64,000 nucleotides of DNA from Salvelinus alpinus (taxonomy: Eukaryota > Chordata > Actinopteri > Salmoniformes > Salmonidae), in contig NC_092087.1 of NCBI RefSeq assembly GCF_045679555.1, positions 80,884,085 to 80,948,084 on the forward strand, given 5' to 3'. A model generated the notes under the pieces. It made no database searches, was not told where the DNA came from, and worked only from the letters and a program-made list of their open reading frames with translations. The position numbers and the translations under genes are program-made. This document shows positions 12,020 to 24,975 of this stretch, piece by piece (the stretch's first letter is position 1; each line of letters begins with the position of its first letter).

Positions 12020-13384
12020 GGAGATGAAAAGTGTACTTTTACGACCAGGTGATGAGGTGGACATTAGTGAGGCTGCTGGCGGCTACGCTATGTGCTAATG
12101 GTGAACTCTGAGGTTTAGGGACTAAGGATTCACTTTCTGGGGTGATATGTAAGAATTACGGTATTACATTTCTCTTTCCTGTAGGTTTGCCTTTAGTATA
12201 TAATGATTAACTGTAGTTTTAGTATAAAGTAGGCCAAGGAGAGACTTTTTACACTGTATTAATTAATGTTACATTCCATTGCAATGAATCCATGGCATGT
12301 AGGCTAGAGAAACAATCTTTTTTAAATGGCGCTACAGAGAAACTTGATTGATAGATTGATAATCAAGTTCTTCCGGATTCCCGTCTCACATTAAGCTCTC
12401 TGACGCACACACACACACGCACGGACGCACGCACACACACACAGAGATCCCCACCTTTACCTCTTCCCCCCACACACACACCTCAAGACACAACACACTC
12501 ATCCTCTAATTCCAGTGAGGCTGATTGTGATAAAGCACAAAGCAACGTTCAAGGGCTTGAATCAAACAAACACTGAAATCCCAGTCCTCAGAGTTGTAAA
12601 ACATCTTTCTGCAGCTGCCGAAGACGGAGAGCAGCAATTACTCAAGTGTTCAAGAGCCTTGAGAGTTCTAATACGACGCCTCGGGAAGAAAACCACACAG
12701 GACGGCTTGTCATTGTCTTCTAAGATAAGTACAATACACAGCTCTGGAGATAACTTGAGATAAACGTTTCTTCCTCTGGTATGAAGTGGATGTATTGGTC
12801 TCCGCTGGTGATTTCTATGGAGGCCAGAGGAGAGTTGGGGAATGAAGGTGTATTATATTACCAGCAGTAAGTAAGAGGTCTGTTATGGGAGATGCATTGG
12901 CATTGAGAATTGTTTGCTGTTTAGAAAGTACATACAGTGTATCTTCCCTATAGGCATAAGTCAAGACTGGAATACAATTTCTGCTTTGGTACCCAGCAGT
13001 CCAATTCATACTGACTCTACTCTTCAACTACATTGTATAACAGTCATATTCTGAATTTCATACCAATACAGACAAATGCACACAGCCACCTGTCTCCACG
13101 AGTGAAAACACCGCTTTCCCCCTGAGTCTTACGCACAGCAAATCTCCTGTACGACATGTCAGGAAACAAGACGGAGTGTGACAGGAAACAGGCCCAGTAT
13201 ACTGTGTGTGTGTGTGTGTGTGTGTGCGTGTGTGTGTGCGTGTGCGGGTGCATGTGCGCATGCGTGTGTGTGAGAGACACAACACAGATAATATGGGCAT
13301 TCATCTAACAGATGACTCGTGGTATTTTGGGAATTGTGGTCTCTGTCGTGTCACTGAGCACACTGGGCTGCATCTGTGTGTGCA

Positions 13385-13423
<39 letters not shown>

Positions 13424-14148
13424 CTGTGTATTTCTGTCTGTGAGGAGTTGACTTCAAGGAGCTTGACTTCAAGGAGCTTTTTGGTGTCTCATTAAGCACA
13501 TACTCAAACCCAGTACGTTAGGGGATGTTCATTGTTATTACATATGATTTGTAACAGGCCTGTGTCGTGTCCAGTGGGGGCATTTCAAGGTTTAGCGGCT
13601 TAGTCGTGGATATCGATGGTATAGAATCAATTCAAAATTCTTTGCGGTATTTCTTCTACAATTTTGCTTACAAGGAAAACAACTTGTCTTTCCACCCAAA
13701 GCCTTGTGGACTCTTGAAGTTTAGCGACTATACGACGGCGTCAAATGATGTACATTCAATTCCACAAACTACCGTAAGCCAAGTTGACGTTCAATGTTCT
13801 TCAACAGGCAGAGGAGAGATTCCAAACGCGGGAAAAAGTCCACAATTTCCACCTTTCACAACAGTAACAACTCTACTTCAGTGAGCCTGCAAAGTAAATG
13901 GTTGTGTTTCTACCCCTGAGCCTCCTGTGGTGAATCTAAACCAACTGAGACAGGCTAGCACAGGCACAGAGGGACGCATAAACAGAGAGACCACCCGTCA
14001 CTGAGGATATATCCTCAAAGTATCCCTCTTTTCCACCAAAGCATTCGCTTTTCCACTGTTTTGCTCTCAGGGGCCCACTGCATACAGAGTAGCTAGGGTT
14101 GAACTGCAGGTTCTTTGGGGGAGTGATAGATAGAAATGACAAGTATAC
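12020..14148. other. Non-coding stretch with short GT arrays
   Basis: Holds CA/GT-rich patches at about 12403-12445, 13204-13273 and 13383-13421. The open frame near 13567-13884 (105 codons) matches no family I recognise and has no splice or Kozak support. No other feature seen. Confidence 0.5.
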
Positions 14149-14156
14149 TACAGAAG

Positions 14157-14757
14157 CAGTGATGGAAAAAATACTCAATTGTCACACTTGAGTAAAAGTA
14201 GACATACTTTATAAAAAAATGACTGAAGAAAAAGTGAAAGTCACCCAGTAAAATACTACTTGAGTAAAAAAGTAAGTGGTTTTAAATGTACTTAAGTACA
14301 GGTGTGGAAAGGTACTCAATAATCATACTTGAGTGAAAGTAAAAAGTAAATGCTATACATCCAATTCCTTGTATTAAGCAAACCAGACGGCATGATTTTC
14401 TTGTTTTGAAAATGTACTGACAGACAGGCGCCCACTCCAACATTCAGACATCATTTACAAATGCAATATTTGTGTATAGTGAGTCCGCCAGATCAGAGGC
14501 AGAAGGGATGACAAAGCATTATATTGATAGGTGCGTGAATTGGACCATATTGCTGTCCTGCCTGAGCATTTGAAATGTAATAAGTACTTTTGGGTGTCAG
14601 GGAAAATGTATAGTGTAAAAAGTACATATTTTCTTTAGGAATGTAGTGAAGTAAAAAATAAAAGTTGTCAAAAATATATATAGTAAAGTACAGATACCCC
14701 AAAAAACTACTTAAGTAGTACTTTAAAGTATTTTTAATTAAGGAATTTACACCACTA
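14157..14757. mobile_element. hAT-like non-autonomous element
   Basis: Ends CAGTGATGGAAAAAATAC and (inverted) TTTACACCACTA, which matches the CAGTGGTG-type termini of teleost hAT elements. The flanks TACAGAAG (14149-14156) and TCCAGAGG (14758-14765) agree at 6 of 8 positions, consistent with an aged 8-bp hAT target duplication. The interior is rich in inverted AAGTAAAAGTA / TACTTAAGTA motifs and has no transposase frame. Confidence 0.72.
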
Positions 14758-15013
14758 TCCAGAGGTAGTGTTATTCCATCTCAGTACCTTCTTCAACTTT
14801 CACTTATTTGAAAAATTTTCGTGTTAGGTAATCCAAACAAAAGTTGCAGCTAAGAGTTGAATGAGCACATTTAAAGGCATTGTACAGTGCCTTCGGAAAG
14901 TATTCAGAAAGTATTCAGACCCCTTGACTTTTTCCACATTTTGTTTTTCCCCCCTCATCAATCTACATACAATACCCCATAATGACAAGGCATAAGTACT
15001 CAGACCCTTTACT

Positions 15014-16007
15014 CAGTACTTTGTTGAAGCATCTTTGGAAGCAATTACAGCCTTGAGTCTTCTTGGGTATGACGCTACAAGTGTGGCACACCTCTACTTG
15101 GGGAGTTTCTCACATTCTTCTCAGATCCTCTCAATGTTTGTCAGGTTGGATGGGGAGTGTTGCTTCACAGCTATTCTCAGGTCTCTCCAGAGATGTTAGA
15201 TCGGGTTCAAGTCCAGGCTCTGGCTGGGTCACTCAAGGACATCCAGAGACTTGTCGCGAAGCCACTCCTGTGTTGTCTTGGCTGTATGCCTAGGGTTGTT
15301 GTCCTGTTGGAAGGTGAACCTTCGCCCCAGTCTGAGGTCCTGAGCACTCTGGAGCAGGTTCTCATCAAGGATCTTTCTGTACTTTGCTCAGTTCATCTTT
15401 GCCTAGATCCTGACTAGTCTCCCAGTCCCTGCCGCTGAAAAACATCCCCACAGCATGATGCTGCCACCACCATGCTTCACCGTAGGGATGGTGCCAGGTT
15501 TCCTCCAGATGCGATGCTTGGCATTCAGGCCAAAGAGTTCAATCTTGCTTTCATCAGACCAGAGAATATTGTTTCTCATGGTCTGAGAGTCTTTAGGTTC
15601 CTTTTGGCAAACTCCAAGCGGGCTGTCATGTGCCTTTTACTGAGGAGTGGCTTCCGTCTGGCCACTCTACCACAAAGGCCTGATTGGTGGAGTGCTTCAT
15701 AGATGGTTGTCCTTCTGGAATGTTCTCCAATCTCTACAGAGGAACTCTAGAGCTCTGTCCAAGTGACCATCGGGTTCTTGGTCACCTCTCCGACCAAGGC
15801 CCTTCTCCCCCGATTGCTCAGTTTGGCCGGGCGGCCAGCTCTAGGAAGAGTCTTTGTGGTTCCAAACTTCTTCCATTTAAGAATGATGGAGGCCACTGTG
15901 TTCTTGGGAAACGTCAATGCAGCAGACATTTTTTGGTACCCTTCCCCAGATCTGTGACTCGACACAATCCTGTCTCGGAGCTCTACGGACAATTCCTTTG
16001 ACCTCAT
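15014..16007 (-). pseudogene. Tc1-like transposase pseudogene (lineage B)
   Basis: On the minus strand the first 86 codons from 16007 are open (start MRSKELSVELRDRIV, ending near NPMVTWTEL). They show the N-terminal helix-turn-helix and the GRPAKLS basic motif of Tc1 transposases. Beyond 15747 the homologous sequence continues (the WSDE, QQDN and SPDLNP regions can be followed in the related copy at 48.1-49.1 kb), but stop codons and frameshifts interrupt it. The end is placed at the TGA corresponding to the intact family. It was a cut-and-paste transposase and is now non-functional. Confidence 0.85.
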
Positions 16008-16108
16008 GGCTTGGTTTTTGCTCTAACATGCACTGTCAACTGTGGGACCTTATATAGACAGGTGTTTGTCTTTCTAAATCATGTCCAATCAATTGAATTT
16101 ACCACAGG

Positions 16109-16511
16109 TGTCACGGCCGTTTAAAGGAGTGGACCAAGGTGCAGCGCGATTGGAATACATCTTTTAATTCCACGAAGAACACTTAACAAACTAACAACAT
16201 AACAAACTAACAAACGAAACGTGACGCCAACGTAGTGCTCACAGGCAACTAAACATGGACAACTACCCACCAAACCAACATGGAAAATGGCAACCTAAAT
16301 AGGCTCCCCAATCAGAGACAACGATAAACAGCTGTCTCTGATTGGGAACCCACTCAGGCCACCATAAACCTACAACCCCTAGACAATACAAAATCCCCAT
16401 AGATAACAAAATACCCTAGACAATACAAAAACTAAACAAACCACCCCTTGTCACACCCTGACCTAACCAAATAATAAAGAAAGCAAATATAACTAAAGTC
16501 AGGGCATGACA
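16109..16511 (-). mobile_element. Solo LTR in the lineage-B Tc1 element
   Basis: TGTCACGGCCG...GGGCATGACA with a 5-bp target duplication ACAGG on both sides (16104-16108, 16512-16516). Length is 403 bp. The minus strand begins TGTCATGCCCTGACTTTAG, a start I associate with salmonid LTRs. No internal coding region is present. Confidence 0.87.
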
Positions 16512-16715
16512 ACAGGTGGATTCTAATCAAGTTGTAGAAACATCTCAAGGATCAATGGAAACAGGATGCACCTGAGCTGAATTTAGAGTCTCATAGCAAA
16601 GGGTCTGAATACTTATGTTAATAAGGTATTTCTGTTTTTTCTTTGTCATCATGATGTGTTGTGTGTAGATCGCTGAAGAAATGTTTTTGCTTAATACATT
16701 TTAGAATAAGGCTGT

Positions 16716-18135
16716 TGTCATGACGTTGGGTTGGGGGTAGGTTTACGACAGTCATAAATACCTCTTTCCCCCTTTTTCTCTCTCCCCACTATAACTGATG
16801 TGACATAAGGAAACCCATGGGTTAACATAGAGATTCTGGGTAACATCAGAAGTTGGGGGAAATGAACTATATTCTGGTAATCCAACCAACTGTACATATG
16901 CGGTGGTACTTAAGGTATATTATGTCAGTTCGGTTGCCCTCTGACACATTCTCATCAATGATAGAATGACAAACGCTACTGTGAAAAGTCTAAACGTCAG
17001 AGGTATCGGATTCACATGGAATTGTTGTTTAATTCAAATGTTTGAATATGACATTGTTTGTGAAGAGGTGAAATGTAATTTTACCATCCAAATGAGAGAT
17101 CTGTGTTTTCATAAATGTGGCTTCTGCTCAACCAGGGGCCCGCCCCTGTGAAGAGACCTGGGTAATAGACTTTTCAGACACACCCCTCTACCTCCACTAT
17201 ATAAAGGCAGTGACAAAAATGTAACTTCCTGTTCCGGGTATGCTAGGATGACGATCCAGTGTCAGAATGGTTCAGATAATCACTTTAGATGAAGCCAACA
17301 TCAGCATGGACTTTGATTGCGAATGGTATGAACTTTGAACTCGTGTTCACTACAGAAGTGATATCTCCTAGCCGTTGAGTTGGCAACAGCTGCTACAAAC
17401 GCAGGTTAGGAAGGACCGTCCGAGTATCCCGTCTTCCACACACAAGGGTACTACGAAGTATCCCGTGACTACCAGAGACCAGAGACATCCTCCAAAGGAC
17501 AGAGGACTCGGGTCGTCGATACGGCCTTCCATCTACCACCAACCTACTGAAGCGCAGCTCAGAGTAAATATGTATTGCATTTTCCTTGTCAAATGGGCGG
17601 TATTTAGAATGCATAAGAAACTATATTTACGAGAGCACAGCTTTTGCCCTGTTCCGAATCTCCCGCTCTTTCACTAAAATCCCGCCCCTTCCCTTTGTGT
17701 AACAAGCTGTCATATCTATTCCGCCCGCTAGGGACGTTTTCTGTATGACGTAATTTGTGATCAAGTTATGATTTAATTGTATATGTGTGATTCTGTGTGA
17801 TTAGTTAGGTATTTAGTAAATAAATAATTAAACCCAATTTTGTATTGCTGATTCAACTTGTTAGCCAGGATTCTTGCAGACAATCAAGGACTTACAACTT
17901 TCAGATGAGACTGAATAAAATGACGATTAATGTGACTGTTATTTAGTAAAATATTACAAAATCTTTAAGAGTTTATTCGAAAGATAACAGCTCTATAAAT
18001 ATTCTTTCGTGGTGTCCCTCTCTAGTTAATTAATATTTACATGGTTAGTTCAATCAGGTAATATTGATACCGGAGAAATTATTTTATAGAATAGCATGTC
18101 ATAGCAATCAATCTGGCATAGTCAAAGACACGACA
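16716..18135 (+). repeat. 5' LTR of the LTR retrotransposon
   Basis: Identical to the 3' LTR except at one position. It is unusually long (1420 bp). A TATA motif (TATAAA, 17199-17204) lies about 480 bp in, followed by AATAAA signals at 17819-17824 and 17914-17919. This suggests U3 of ~0.5 kb and a long R/U5. Small open frames in it (16966-17151, 17375-17677) have no recognisable product. Confidence 0.93.
17199..17204 (+). promoter_or_regulatory. Putative LTR TATA box
   Basis: CTATATAAAGGCAG context in the 5' LTR, a typical RNA polymerase II core-promoter motif. The same motif is at 25459-25464 in the 3' LTR. Function is inferred from motif and position. Confidence 0.5.
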
Positions 18136-19661
18136 TATTGGTGCCCCGTGTGAGGAGTCTAAGATAGAATGAGGCTTTCATTTTGATTCAGCCTGTATAA
18201 AATTGAAAAGCAGATTCCATAATATACCAAGTTTATTATACACATTTTTGGAGTGATAGACAAGCATTTTCGGTTGTGTGTGCTGTAGATTCCCCCGCCC
18301 CACGTCCTCTGACATAGTCAGTGGACAACGTAAGCGAATACATTTCTTGTAAGAGGCTGAAAGCTAATTATAGAAATCTGAGAAATAGTGCGTTTGACCA
18401 AACGCAGGGCTATTTCTGCCTGGCGCGTCTCATACGCGGGTAGGGCAGGTCATTATTAATTTCTCGAGCGAGGACAAAGGGCCAGCCGATTGAAATTCAG
18501 GAGATATAGCGTGACCAGCGATAATTATCTCTCTCTCGCGATTCAACGCGAAGAGAACACGGTGCGTTTCATGTTTGCCGCGTGTTCCGGTTAAAACATC
18601 GTCAAAAAACGCCGAAAAGGGTTTGAACATAATACGTTATAAGTAAAACCTTTTCCCTGCCAAGGGAATCCTACGTGCTACTTTTTCAGGCACAAAGGAG
18701 GGTTAGCTGGCACGAGGTGCTAAAGCTAACAAGAGAAAATAGTTGTTATTTTTTCCTGGTGCCACGCTGAAATTCCTCCGCCTCGCGGAACGGAAGTCCC
18801 GCACGCGGGTAGTTCCGTTTGATTTCAGCGGGTTAAATCATTGGCCGCTGAATGTGCCCAGTATATTCGTTCATGAAGAATTATTCAGGTCACACTCAAG
18901 TCATTACTTATGATTTCCAGACGAATATCAATGTCTTATCCAATTGAACTAATAGGTGTAAATCTGGCAATTTACATTCTGAAATGGATATTTTAAATAA
19001 TATCCAAATTGTTGAGTTCTCTAAATAAGACATTGCAAACTTTTTCCAAACTAACCTAGATTAAGCACTTCTCAGGTTAATTAAAGTTTTATTCACAAAT
19101 TGCCTATACAGGTTTGATTTATCATTAAATTGATCAATCAGTAAAATTTGGGTTTTTCAGAACCCATTCAATAATCCAGTATTGACAGAAGCCCCGCCCA
19201 GCGGGAATCCCATGTGGTTTCGGCCTTAGGGAGAAGTGCCACAGTGTTGAATGTTCCAAACATTTGGTCTCTGTTTACACTTATGATATCCAATCAACAG
19301 AGATTGTATGGATTATCGTCTCATTCAATTTAATAAGTTAAATTGTTGAACATAATTTAATGTTCTTCCAATCAAATGAGACACTTTTAAACTTCTCACA
19401 TTAACCTAGATGAAGCCACATCTCATGTTAATTAAAGTTTAATACCCAGAGCCTACACGGGTAGGATTAATCATTGGCATTGATTAATTGATTCAATTTG
19501 CTTTTGCAAATTCATTCACGTCCAACTTCCACATTACTGGTACAGTACTGGTAGTTTGTCAACATCTATAAATAGATTAAACTTGTCTTTGCAGCTTCCA
19601 ATTAATTCCAAATCCAAACTTTGAATAAATTCAGTGAAAAAGTCTCTAAATTTTTCTAATA
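18136..19661 (+). other. Long leader between 5' LTR and gag
   Basis: Starts TATTGGTGCCCCGTGTGAGG. The TGGTGCC is where a primer-binding site is expected and would fit a tRNA ending GGCACCA (His or Phe type), but the following bases do not settle it. A strong hairpin lies at 18786-18817 (CGGAAC ... CCCG loop CGGG ... GTTCCG). Two imperfect copies of a ~100-bp block (CCTAGATTAAGC at ~19056 and CCTAGATGAAGC at ~19404, each followed by GTTAATTAAAGTTT) lie ~350 bp apart. A structured, duplicated leader could hold packaging signals. This is inference. Confidence 0.6.
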
Positions 19662-22600
19662 ATGTGCAAGCTATCAAAGGAGGTGGTCACCACTCCTCCG
19701 CTAAGTAGAGAACCTCCACCCATAAAAGGATTGATCTCTGACCTCAGCAGCGATACCAACCCTAATTATGCCATTAGTGAAAAAACAGCCGAAATTGCGA
19801 ACGCTCTCCAAAATCAACCATCAAACGCAGGCTTTGTGACGGTTCTCCCCACTTTTGCACTGATGTATCGCCATAAAAATGTGGCATCGGTTCAATACCA
19901 CCGTGCACAGCTGAAGCACGTGCCAGTCGTGGCTAGCATTAGGGTACAGGTGGAGAGAACTGAGCCACTATTGACAAAAGCAGGAAATGAAAACATTCTG
20001 CTAGTCGAGGAACTGAGTTTGAAATCTGAACAATTGAAAGTAATTGCAAACACTTATGACGATGAACGAGCACAAACTCTTCAACAAAATCGTCGTCTCC
20101 AGGAACAACTCGATTTAGCCAAAACTAAATACGAGGTGGTCCACTCCAAACTAGATAAATCTGTTGAGTTATCTACAAATAGCAGCGCGCAATTTGATAA
20201 CATGCAGGCAGTTTTGTTGAACGTTACTCAGAGTAACACGGCGCTACTCAAAATTCTGCAGACCAAAGACGATCAGTTGATGAACACAATGACGAAGTTG
20301 GATGACAAATCAGCAGAACTCATTGAAGTCGCTGACCAAATGAATGATGAGAGAACTCGGGTGATGAAGATGGAAATCTTGATTTCTAAACAAGCGGAAG
20401 AAATCTCATCACTGAATCTCTCGCTCCGTACTCAAGACCTCTACCTGCAAACCATGACAGATAAGTTTGAGACCGAAAGGAGCAAGTGCGACACTCACGT
20501 GTCCAAAATCAGTACTCTAAGCGCTCAAGTGGACTCTGCAATGCAGCAGAATACCACCCTTAGGTACCATCTGGAGGAAGTCCAGAAGGGTCACGCTCTA
20601 CAGCGTGACTATCCATCCAAGCAACCGGAGCCCGGTACTCAAAGGAGTGAAGACGATAGGTTTCAGACATTGCCTCCGTCAGGTGTCCCCCAGTCTTCTC
20701 CGCTTGGCCATTCGGCACTGAGTAATATGGCGCCTCTTGGCCAACAAAGCCAAAGCTTGGCTTCTCCTCTTGGCCTTTTGGCCCCACATTCCCCACAGGA
20801 TAAAGCCCACCCTCTCCGCCCGCTTGACGCGGAATACCTTGACAAACTCGTCAAGTATTTCCCCACCTTTGACCCCGTTCCAGGTCAGCCAAACGATACT
20901 GAGACGTTCCTAGCTGACATAGAGGACGCGTTGGATGGCTACCCGAACGCTACGGGTTCTGACAGGGTTTACCTGTTGAAGCGAACGTCGAATAGACACG
21001 TGACAAGGTTCATTCGCCTACAACAGCAACACGTGCTAAATGACTACGCTAAACTTGCCACAGCTTTGAAATTAGAATTCAGTGGTTCTGCAACTCGCAA
21101 ACACGATAGCTCACTGGCTAACACGGTCAAACAAGCTCGGAATGAGCACCCACAAGCTTACTATCATAGGCTTCGTTCAGCTTACTTTGGCCTACTCACT
21201 GAAACAGGCATGGAAGACCTGTTACCATTTAAACAAATGTTCCTGTCGAACATGTATCCCACCTTCATTACCTACTTGGGCACTGCAGCCCACATTGGCT
21301 TGCCTATCTTACAACTCAGAGAGCTCGCAAGCACAGCTTTTGAGGCATCAAAAGCTCGCAACGCCAAGAGCCCTGACCACTCGGTTTTGAAGTTTGACCA
21401 GGAGCACTCACTCCAGTCAGAGGGTGCATTATCAGGTATTGGAGCGTTAAGAAATGACGCACAACAACAGTTTCTACCACGAAACCATGATTCCAATAAC
21501 CTCCGCGGTCGAAATAACTGTAAAGCACGTCGCCATCAAAACGACTACCGCTACAATCGACCTGTTCACTACGTTCCTGCACCCAACCCACACAAAGTGT
21601 CAGAGCACAAGGGTAACAAAGGGTTGAAGGATGATCAAAACGTAGACCAATGTTCTCCAGAAGTTCCACTACGTGAAGAACTAAAGGGAGAAACATTTGA
21701 GAAAAGGGTAAAAGATAAGTCACAAGGACTAGACAGGGAATTACCGGACTCCAGGTCCGCAGGAATTAACACCCATAGCAAGGACGTTAAAATTCAAATC
21801 CCTCCTGCTTTCACTCGAGACCCTATCCAGGGCCCGATTGACCAAGAAACAAGCCCACGGGCTTTGTCTATAAACTCTGATACAAAGGTTGCGAAGAAAA
21901 AGGTAAAACGCTTCGTTAAAGCCAAGCCCACTCAAAATCGTAAAAGTCAATCTGCTTCCACCTTGAACAGAATTGACACATCACGTTGTTGCGAAAGACC
22001 ACTTCACTTTGTGGGGAATATGTCCACTCAACACGAATCGAAACGACCATACCTGGAAACAGTCCTGGAGGACTGCTTAACTTGTCATGCGCTAATTGAT
22101 TCGGGTGCGACAATATCACTCATCTCTCAAACATTGTTTGATGATCTAAAAAGGGCTTTGAAGCCAACTAAACGTTGGTTAAAAGTGGAACGATGCGACA
22201 CTACACTTCGAGGGGTCACTCAGACTACCTCGCCTCTCACATCGAGCGTCATGCTGAAACTACACTTCAAGGACATATCGCTCGTCCACCCTGTGTATGT
22301 TACTAGCCTCGAAACTGTACCCCTGCTACTGGGAGCAGACTTGATGGATCGGTTACTCCCATTGATGGATTGGAAAACCAACCAGGTATGGTCACAGGCT
22401 ACCGTGCCTTCGCCACTGACCACACTGTCTTTCCCTAACGCTAGCTGCAACGCAGTCAGTCACGAGGGGTATCTGTCGGAAGCACCCCTTGGGAAAAAGA
22501 CATTTAAAACCCACTTGGTGCAGAATCCGATCCAAGGAGATATTACGATATCTCAACACATTCCATCAGCCAATCTGATTGACAATTCTTGTCATGTTTT

Positions 22601-23285
22601 CGAGCCAGCTGTCTCTGTGAATGAGCTACTTCCCTCCTCCTTGCAGTCATGCAATACGGTAGTTGAGATGAACTTCTCTTGCCCTTCGGACACTTCCGCA
22701 AGCACTGCGGTCGTCTCAGCAAGAAAAACATCGATGCGCAGAGTATACTCTGCTTCCGATGACACACCTTCCGCTTTGTGGGGGACTGTCAACCCTTACA
22801 ATGACACTAATGGCGTCAGTCCAGCAACTGACCCGATGATTCCCACTGGTGAAACACTTTGCGATATCACAGACCGATATCCTCGTCTCAGTTCGCAGGT
22901 ACTGAAGAGGTTGCCACACGCGGTCGCGGTGGTGACTGACAGACCTCGACAGCCATTGAGGGTGTTGAAGCACAAACACCAGGAGATTTGGTTGAAAGGT
23001 TGCAGCCATTCTCATAATAACGCGGCCACTGACAACTCGTACATAGGGTCCGAACCTTTCGTTTGCGCCTCGGATACCAACACCACATGCTGGTGGGGGG
23101 GTCCCGAGACGCAAAGGGGGGGAATAGTAGCCCAGACCCATGATGAGCCTTATCGAGGCCGATGGGGGGGTCGAGACTACGGACAACACCGTACGAGGCC
23201 GCCAGAGCATAAATCAAATCTAGTTGTAAACTCCCATTTGAGAACAGTGAGGAGCAGACAGGCCCCTAGACGGGGATTATCTTAG
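19662..23285 (+). CDS. Gag-protease polyprotein of LTR retrotransposon
   Basis: An uninterrupted 1207-codon frame. Residues ~100-308 are a heptad-rich coiled coil. Residues ~309-388 are Pro/Ser/Gly-rich. Residues ~389-570 (from [12 protein letters not shown] to the [13 protein letters not shown] helix) look like a retroelement capsid domain. Basic patches at ~614-634 and ~744-763 could bind RNA, but there is no CCHC zinc knuckle. Residues ~780-905 resemble an aspartic protease, with the active-site motif [11 protein letters not shown] (Asp813) and the later [10 protein letters not shown] motif. The final ~300 residues are unassigned and show no reverse-transcriptase motifs. The ATG at 19662 is the first in frame after the leader. 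The open state agrees with the near-identical LTRs. Gag and protease assignment is from motifs; the family is uncertain. Confidence 0.85.
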   Translation: MCKLSKEVVTTPPLSREPPPIKGLISDLSSDTNPNYAISEKTAEIANALQNQPSNAGFVTVLPTFALMYRHKNVASVQYHRAQLKHVPVVASIRVQVERTEPLLTKAGNENILLVEELSLKSEQLKVIANTYDDERAQTLQQNRRLQEQLDLAKTKYEVVHSKLDKSVELSTNSSAQFDNMQAVLLNVTQSNTALLKILQTKDDQLMNTMTKLDDKSAELIEVADQMNDERTRVMKMEILISKQAEEISSLNLSLRTQDLYLQTMTDKFETERSKCDTHVSKISTLSAQVDSAMQQNTTLRYHLEEVQKGHALQRDYPSKQPEPGTQRSEDDRFQTLPPSGVPQSSPLGHSALSNMAPLGQQSQSLASPLGLLAPHSPQDKAHPLRPLDAEYLDKLVKYFPTFDPVPGQPNDTETFLADIEDALDGYPNATGSDRVYLLKRTSNRHVTRFIRLQQQHVLNDYAKLATALKLEFSGSATRKHDSSLANTVKQARNEHPQAYYHRLRSAYFGLLTETGMEDLLPFKQMFLSNMYPTFITYLGTAAHIGLPILQLRELASTAFEASKARNAKSPDHSVLKFDQEHSLQSEGALSGIGALRNDAQQQFLPRNHDSNNLRGRNNCKARRHQNDYRYNRPVHYVPAPNPHKVSEHKGNKGLKDDQNVDQCSPEVPLREELKGETFEKRVKDKSQGLDRELPDSRSAGINTHSKDVKIQIPPAFTRDPIQGPIDQETSPRALSINSDTKVAKKKVKRFVKAKPTQNRKSQSASTLNRIDTSRCCERPLHFVGNMSTQHESKRPYLETVLEDCLTCHALIDSGATISLISQTLFDDLKRALKPTKRWLKVERCDTTLRGVTQTTSPLTSSVMLKLHFKDISLVHPVYVTSLETVPLLLGADLMDRLLPLMDWKTNQVWSQATVPSPLTTLSFPNASCNAVSHEGYLSEAPLGKKTFKTHLVQNPIQGDITISQHIPSANLIDNSCHVFEPAVSVNELLPSSLQSCNTVVEMNFSCPSDTSASTAVVSARKTSMRRVYSASDDTPSALWGTVNPYNDTNGVSPATDPMIPTGETLCDITDRYPRLSSQVLKRLPHAVAVVTDRPRQPLRVLKHKHQEIWLKGCSHSHNNAATDNSYIGSEPFVCASDTNTTCWWGGPETQRGGIVAQTHDEPYRGRWGGRDYGQHRTRPPEHKSNLVVNSHLRTVRSRQAPRRGLS

Positions 23286-24975
23286 AACACATCTAAGATA
23301 TTACTGAGGTGTACCACACTGGTCGTAAAGGAAGTCCAGTGGACTTGTCCACCTCCAAAATAAATGGCAACAATAATCATTCCTTGCCATGTGTAGTAGT
23401 CACTACAAGACAACTAGTAAAATGCTCTAATCATGTATTCCTGTAGGATAACATTTCAGAATAAATCGGTAGGACGACTGGACCCCTTGAGTACCAGTAC
23501 CAATACCACAGTCAGCCCAGCAACACTCAGTAAGAGGATTAGTAACCTCACTTAAATTGCTTTTGATAACAGCGACTGAGTCTGAGTCACTCGGAGTGCA
23601 GCGCGGGGAAGGGAATCTCCATTGCACTCTTCTAATGGTTACACACGCCACTAATAAATAGAACCCTCCGTTCAGGAGAAAAGTTATTAGAAGTCAGGAA
23701 CCACGATCACACCATGTACGACTGGTCTAATACTTAAAGTACTTCCGTCATGAGGTTAGCTCCTCCATGGATAACATAGCTATGAAGAATAATTCTTCAT
23801 ACCTACTGCCACTACAATAGTGGAAGACAGTGACTGATAGTAAAACCACTACAGACTCCCTCGACACCAATTCTGACTGACCTCCAGGCATTGACCTGAA
23901 AATTACCTGACTACGTCAGAATCGTTCTGAACAAGTTGTAATCTGCCAGGATACTTGGTTTCCTTCCCTTGACGTGTGCTTGCGTACGCATAAACGCACA
24001 TGTACAACGGAACATCCAATTAGGATTTATGCTAGGATCACTTAAGGGTCCGAGCAAAATACCAGCCTTAGTAAAGTTGAACATTTATTTTGAGGCCTTT
24101 AACTCTACAGCTACAGCACTCACCAGTTTTCGTCTCAGAAGTCCATAGGTCAATCCCTGTAGACTGCCCAAAACTAGTGCCTTACAGCTGTAGACGTATC
24201 ATATAGTTATCAACTTAGGATAGTACCCTAACCAACACCCCGCAAATTAGAAGAGCCCTAGATATGACATTAGACAATGCCATGATAGGGTCATTTTGCC
24301 AAGACCATGGACGTAGATAGAATACAGTCCAATTAGATGGTTAAGGTGGCATAACTATATTTTGTTTTGTTTATGCTTTCATTTCATTTTGTTTCATTTT
24401 CTTCGGCATGTAGAAAGTGATAGAGCCATAAACAACTTCCCCATACAACCATCAGTTAGTGCCACAACGCCGCTCATTTGGGAGGAAATGTAATGCTATA
24501 TTTCATGAGTGTGTGTGCGTTGTTAACATCTGCCTAAGTTACTGCCCAGATCTTCCAGTCTGGACGACCAGACTACGGGTCCGGAACGGTGATCCCAATC
24601 CGGACCTCCGCTGCCCAGCCATGGAGCAGACTTCTTCATTTGCAGACACCCTACCCGGGTCGACCACACCAGAGGGGGGACTGCAACAGCGATCACCAAC
24701 TGGACATCTGCTGTCCAGCCATGGAGCAGACTTCTTCATTTGCAGACACCCTACCCGGGTCGACCACACCAGAGGGGGGACTGCCACAGCGATCACCAAC
24801 TGGACATCTGCTGTCCAGCCATGGAGCAGACTTCTTCATTCGCAGAAACCCTACCTGGAGCGACCACCAGATGGGGACCACAACGATGGTCCACAACCAG
24901 GACAACCCACGGTCATTTGTATGTTGGTTTGCAACATGCAGGTTAATCGCAAGATTGAACCCAACATGGGGGGAC
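23286..24975 (+). other. Non-coding 3' internal region of the retrotransposon
   Basis: About 1.7 kb where pol or env would be expected, with no frame resembling either. A purine tract ATGGGGGGAC (24966-24975) abuts the 3' LTR and is the probable polypurine tract. A second purine tract, GCAAAGGGGGGGAATAG, lies at 23111-23127 inside the end of the gag-protease ORF. A frame at 24459-24983 spans a 100-bp tandem repeat and is not convincing. Confidence 0.65.
24616..24870. repeat. 100-bp tandem repeat inside retrotransposon
   Basis: Units starting CCATGGAGCAGACTTCTTC at about 24619, 24719 and 24819. The first two are nearly identical over 100 bp and the third diverges after about 60 bp. Located just upstream of the polypurine tract. 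Confidence 0.9.

Noticed and set aside
13567-13884. 105-codon frame near 13.6 kb
   Set aside because: No recognisable domain, codon pattern or splice signals. Likely chance.
16966-17151. 61-codon Cys-containing frame in the LTR
   Set aside because: It is inside the LTR near the promoter region, with no family signal. It is duplicated only because the LTR is.
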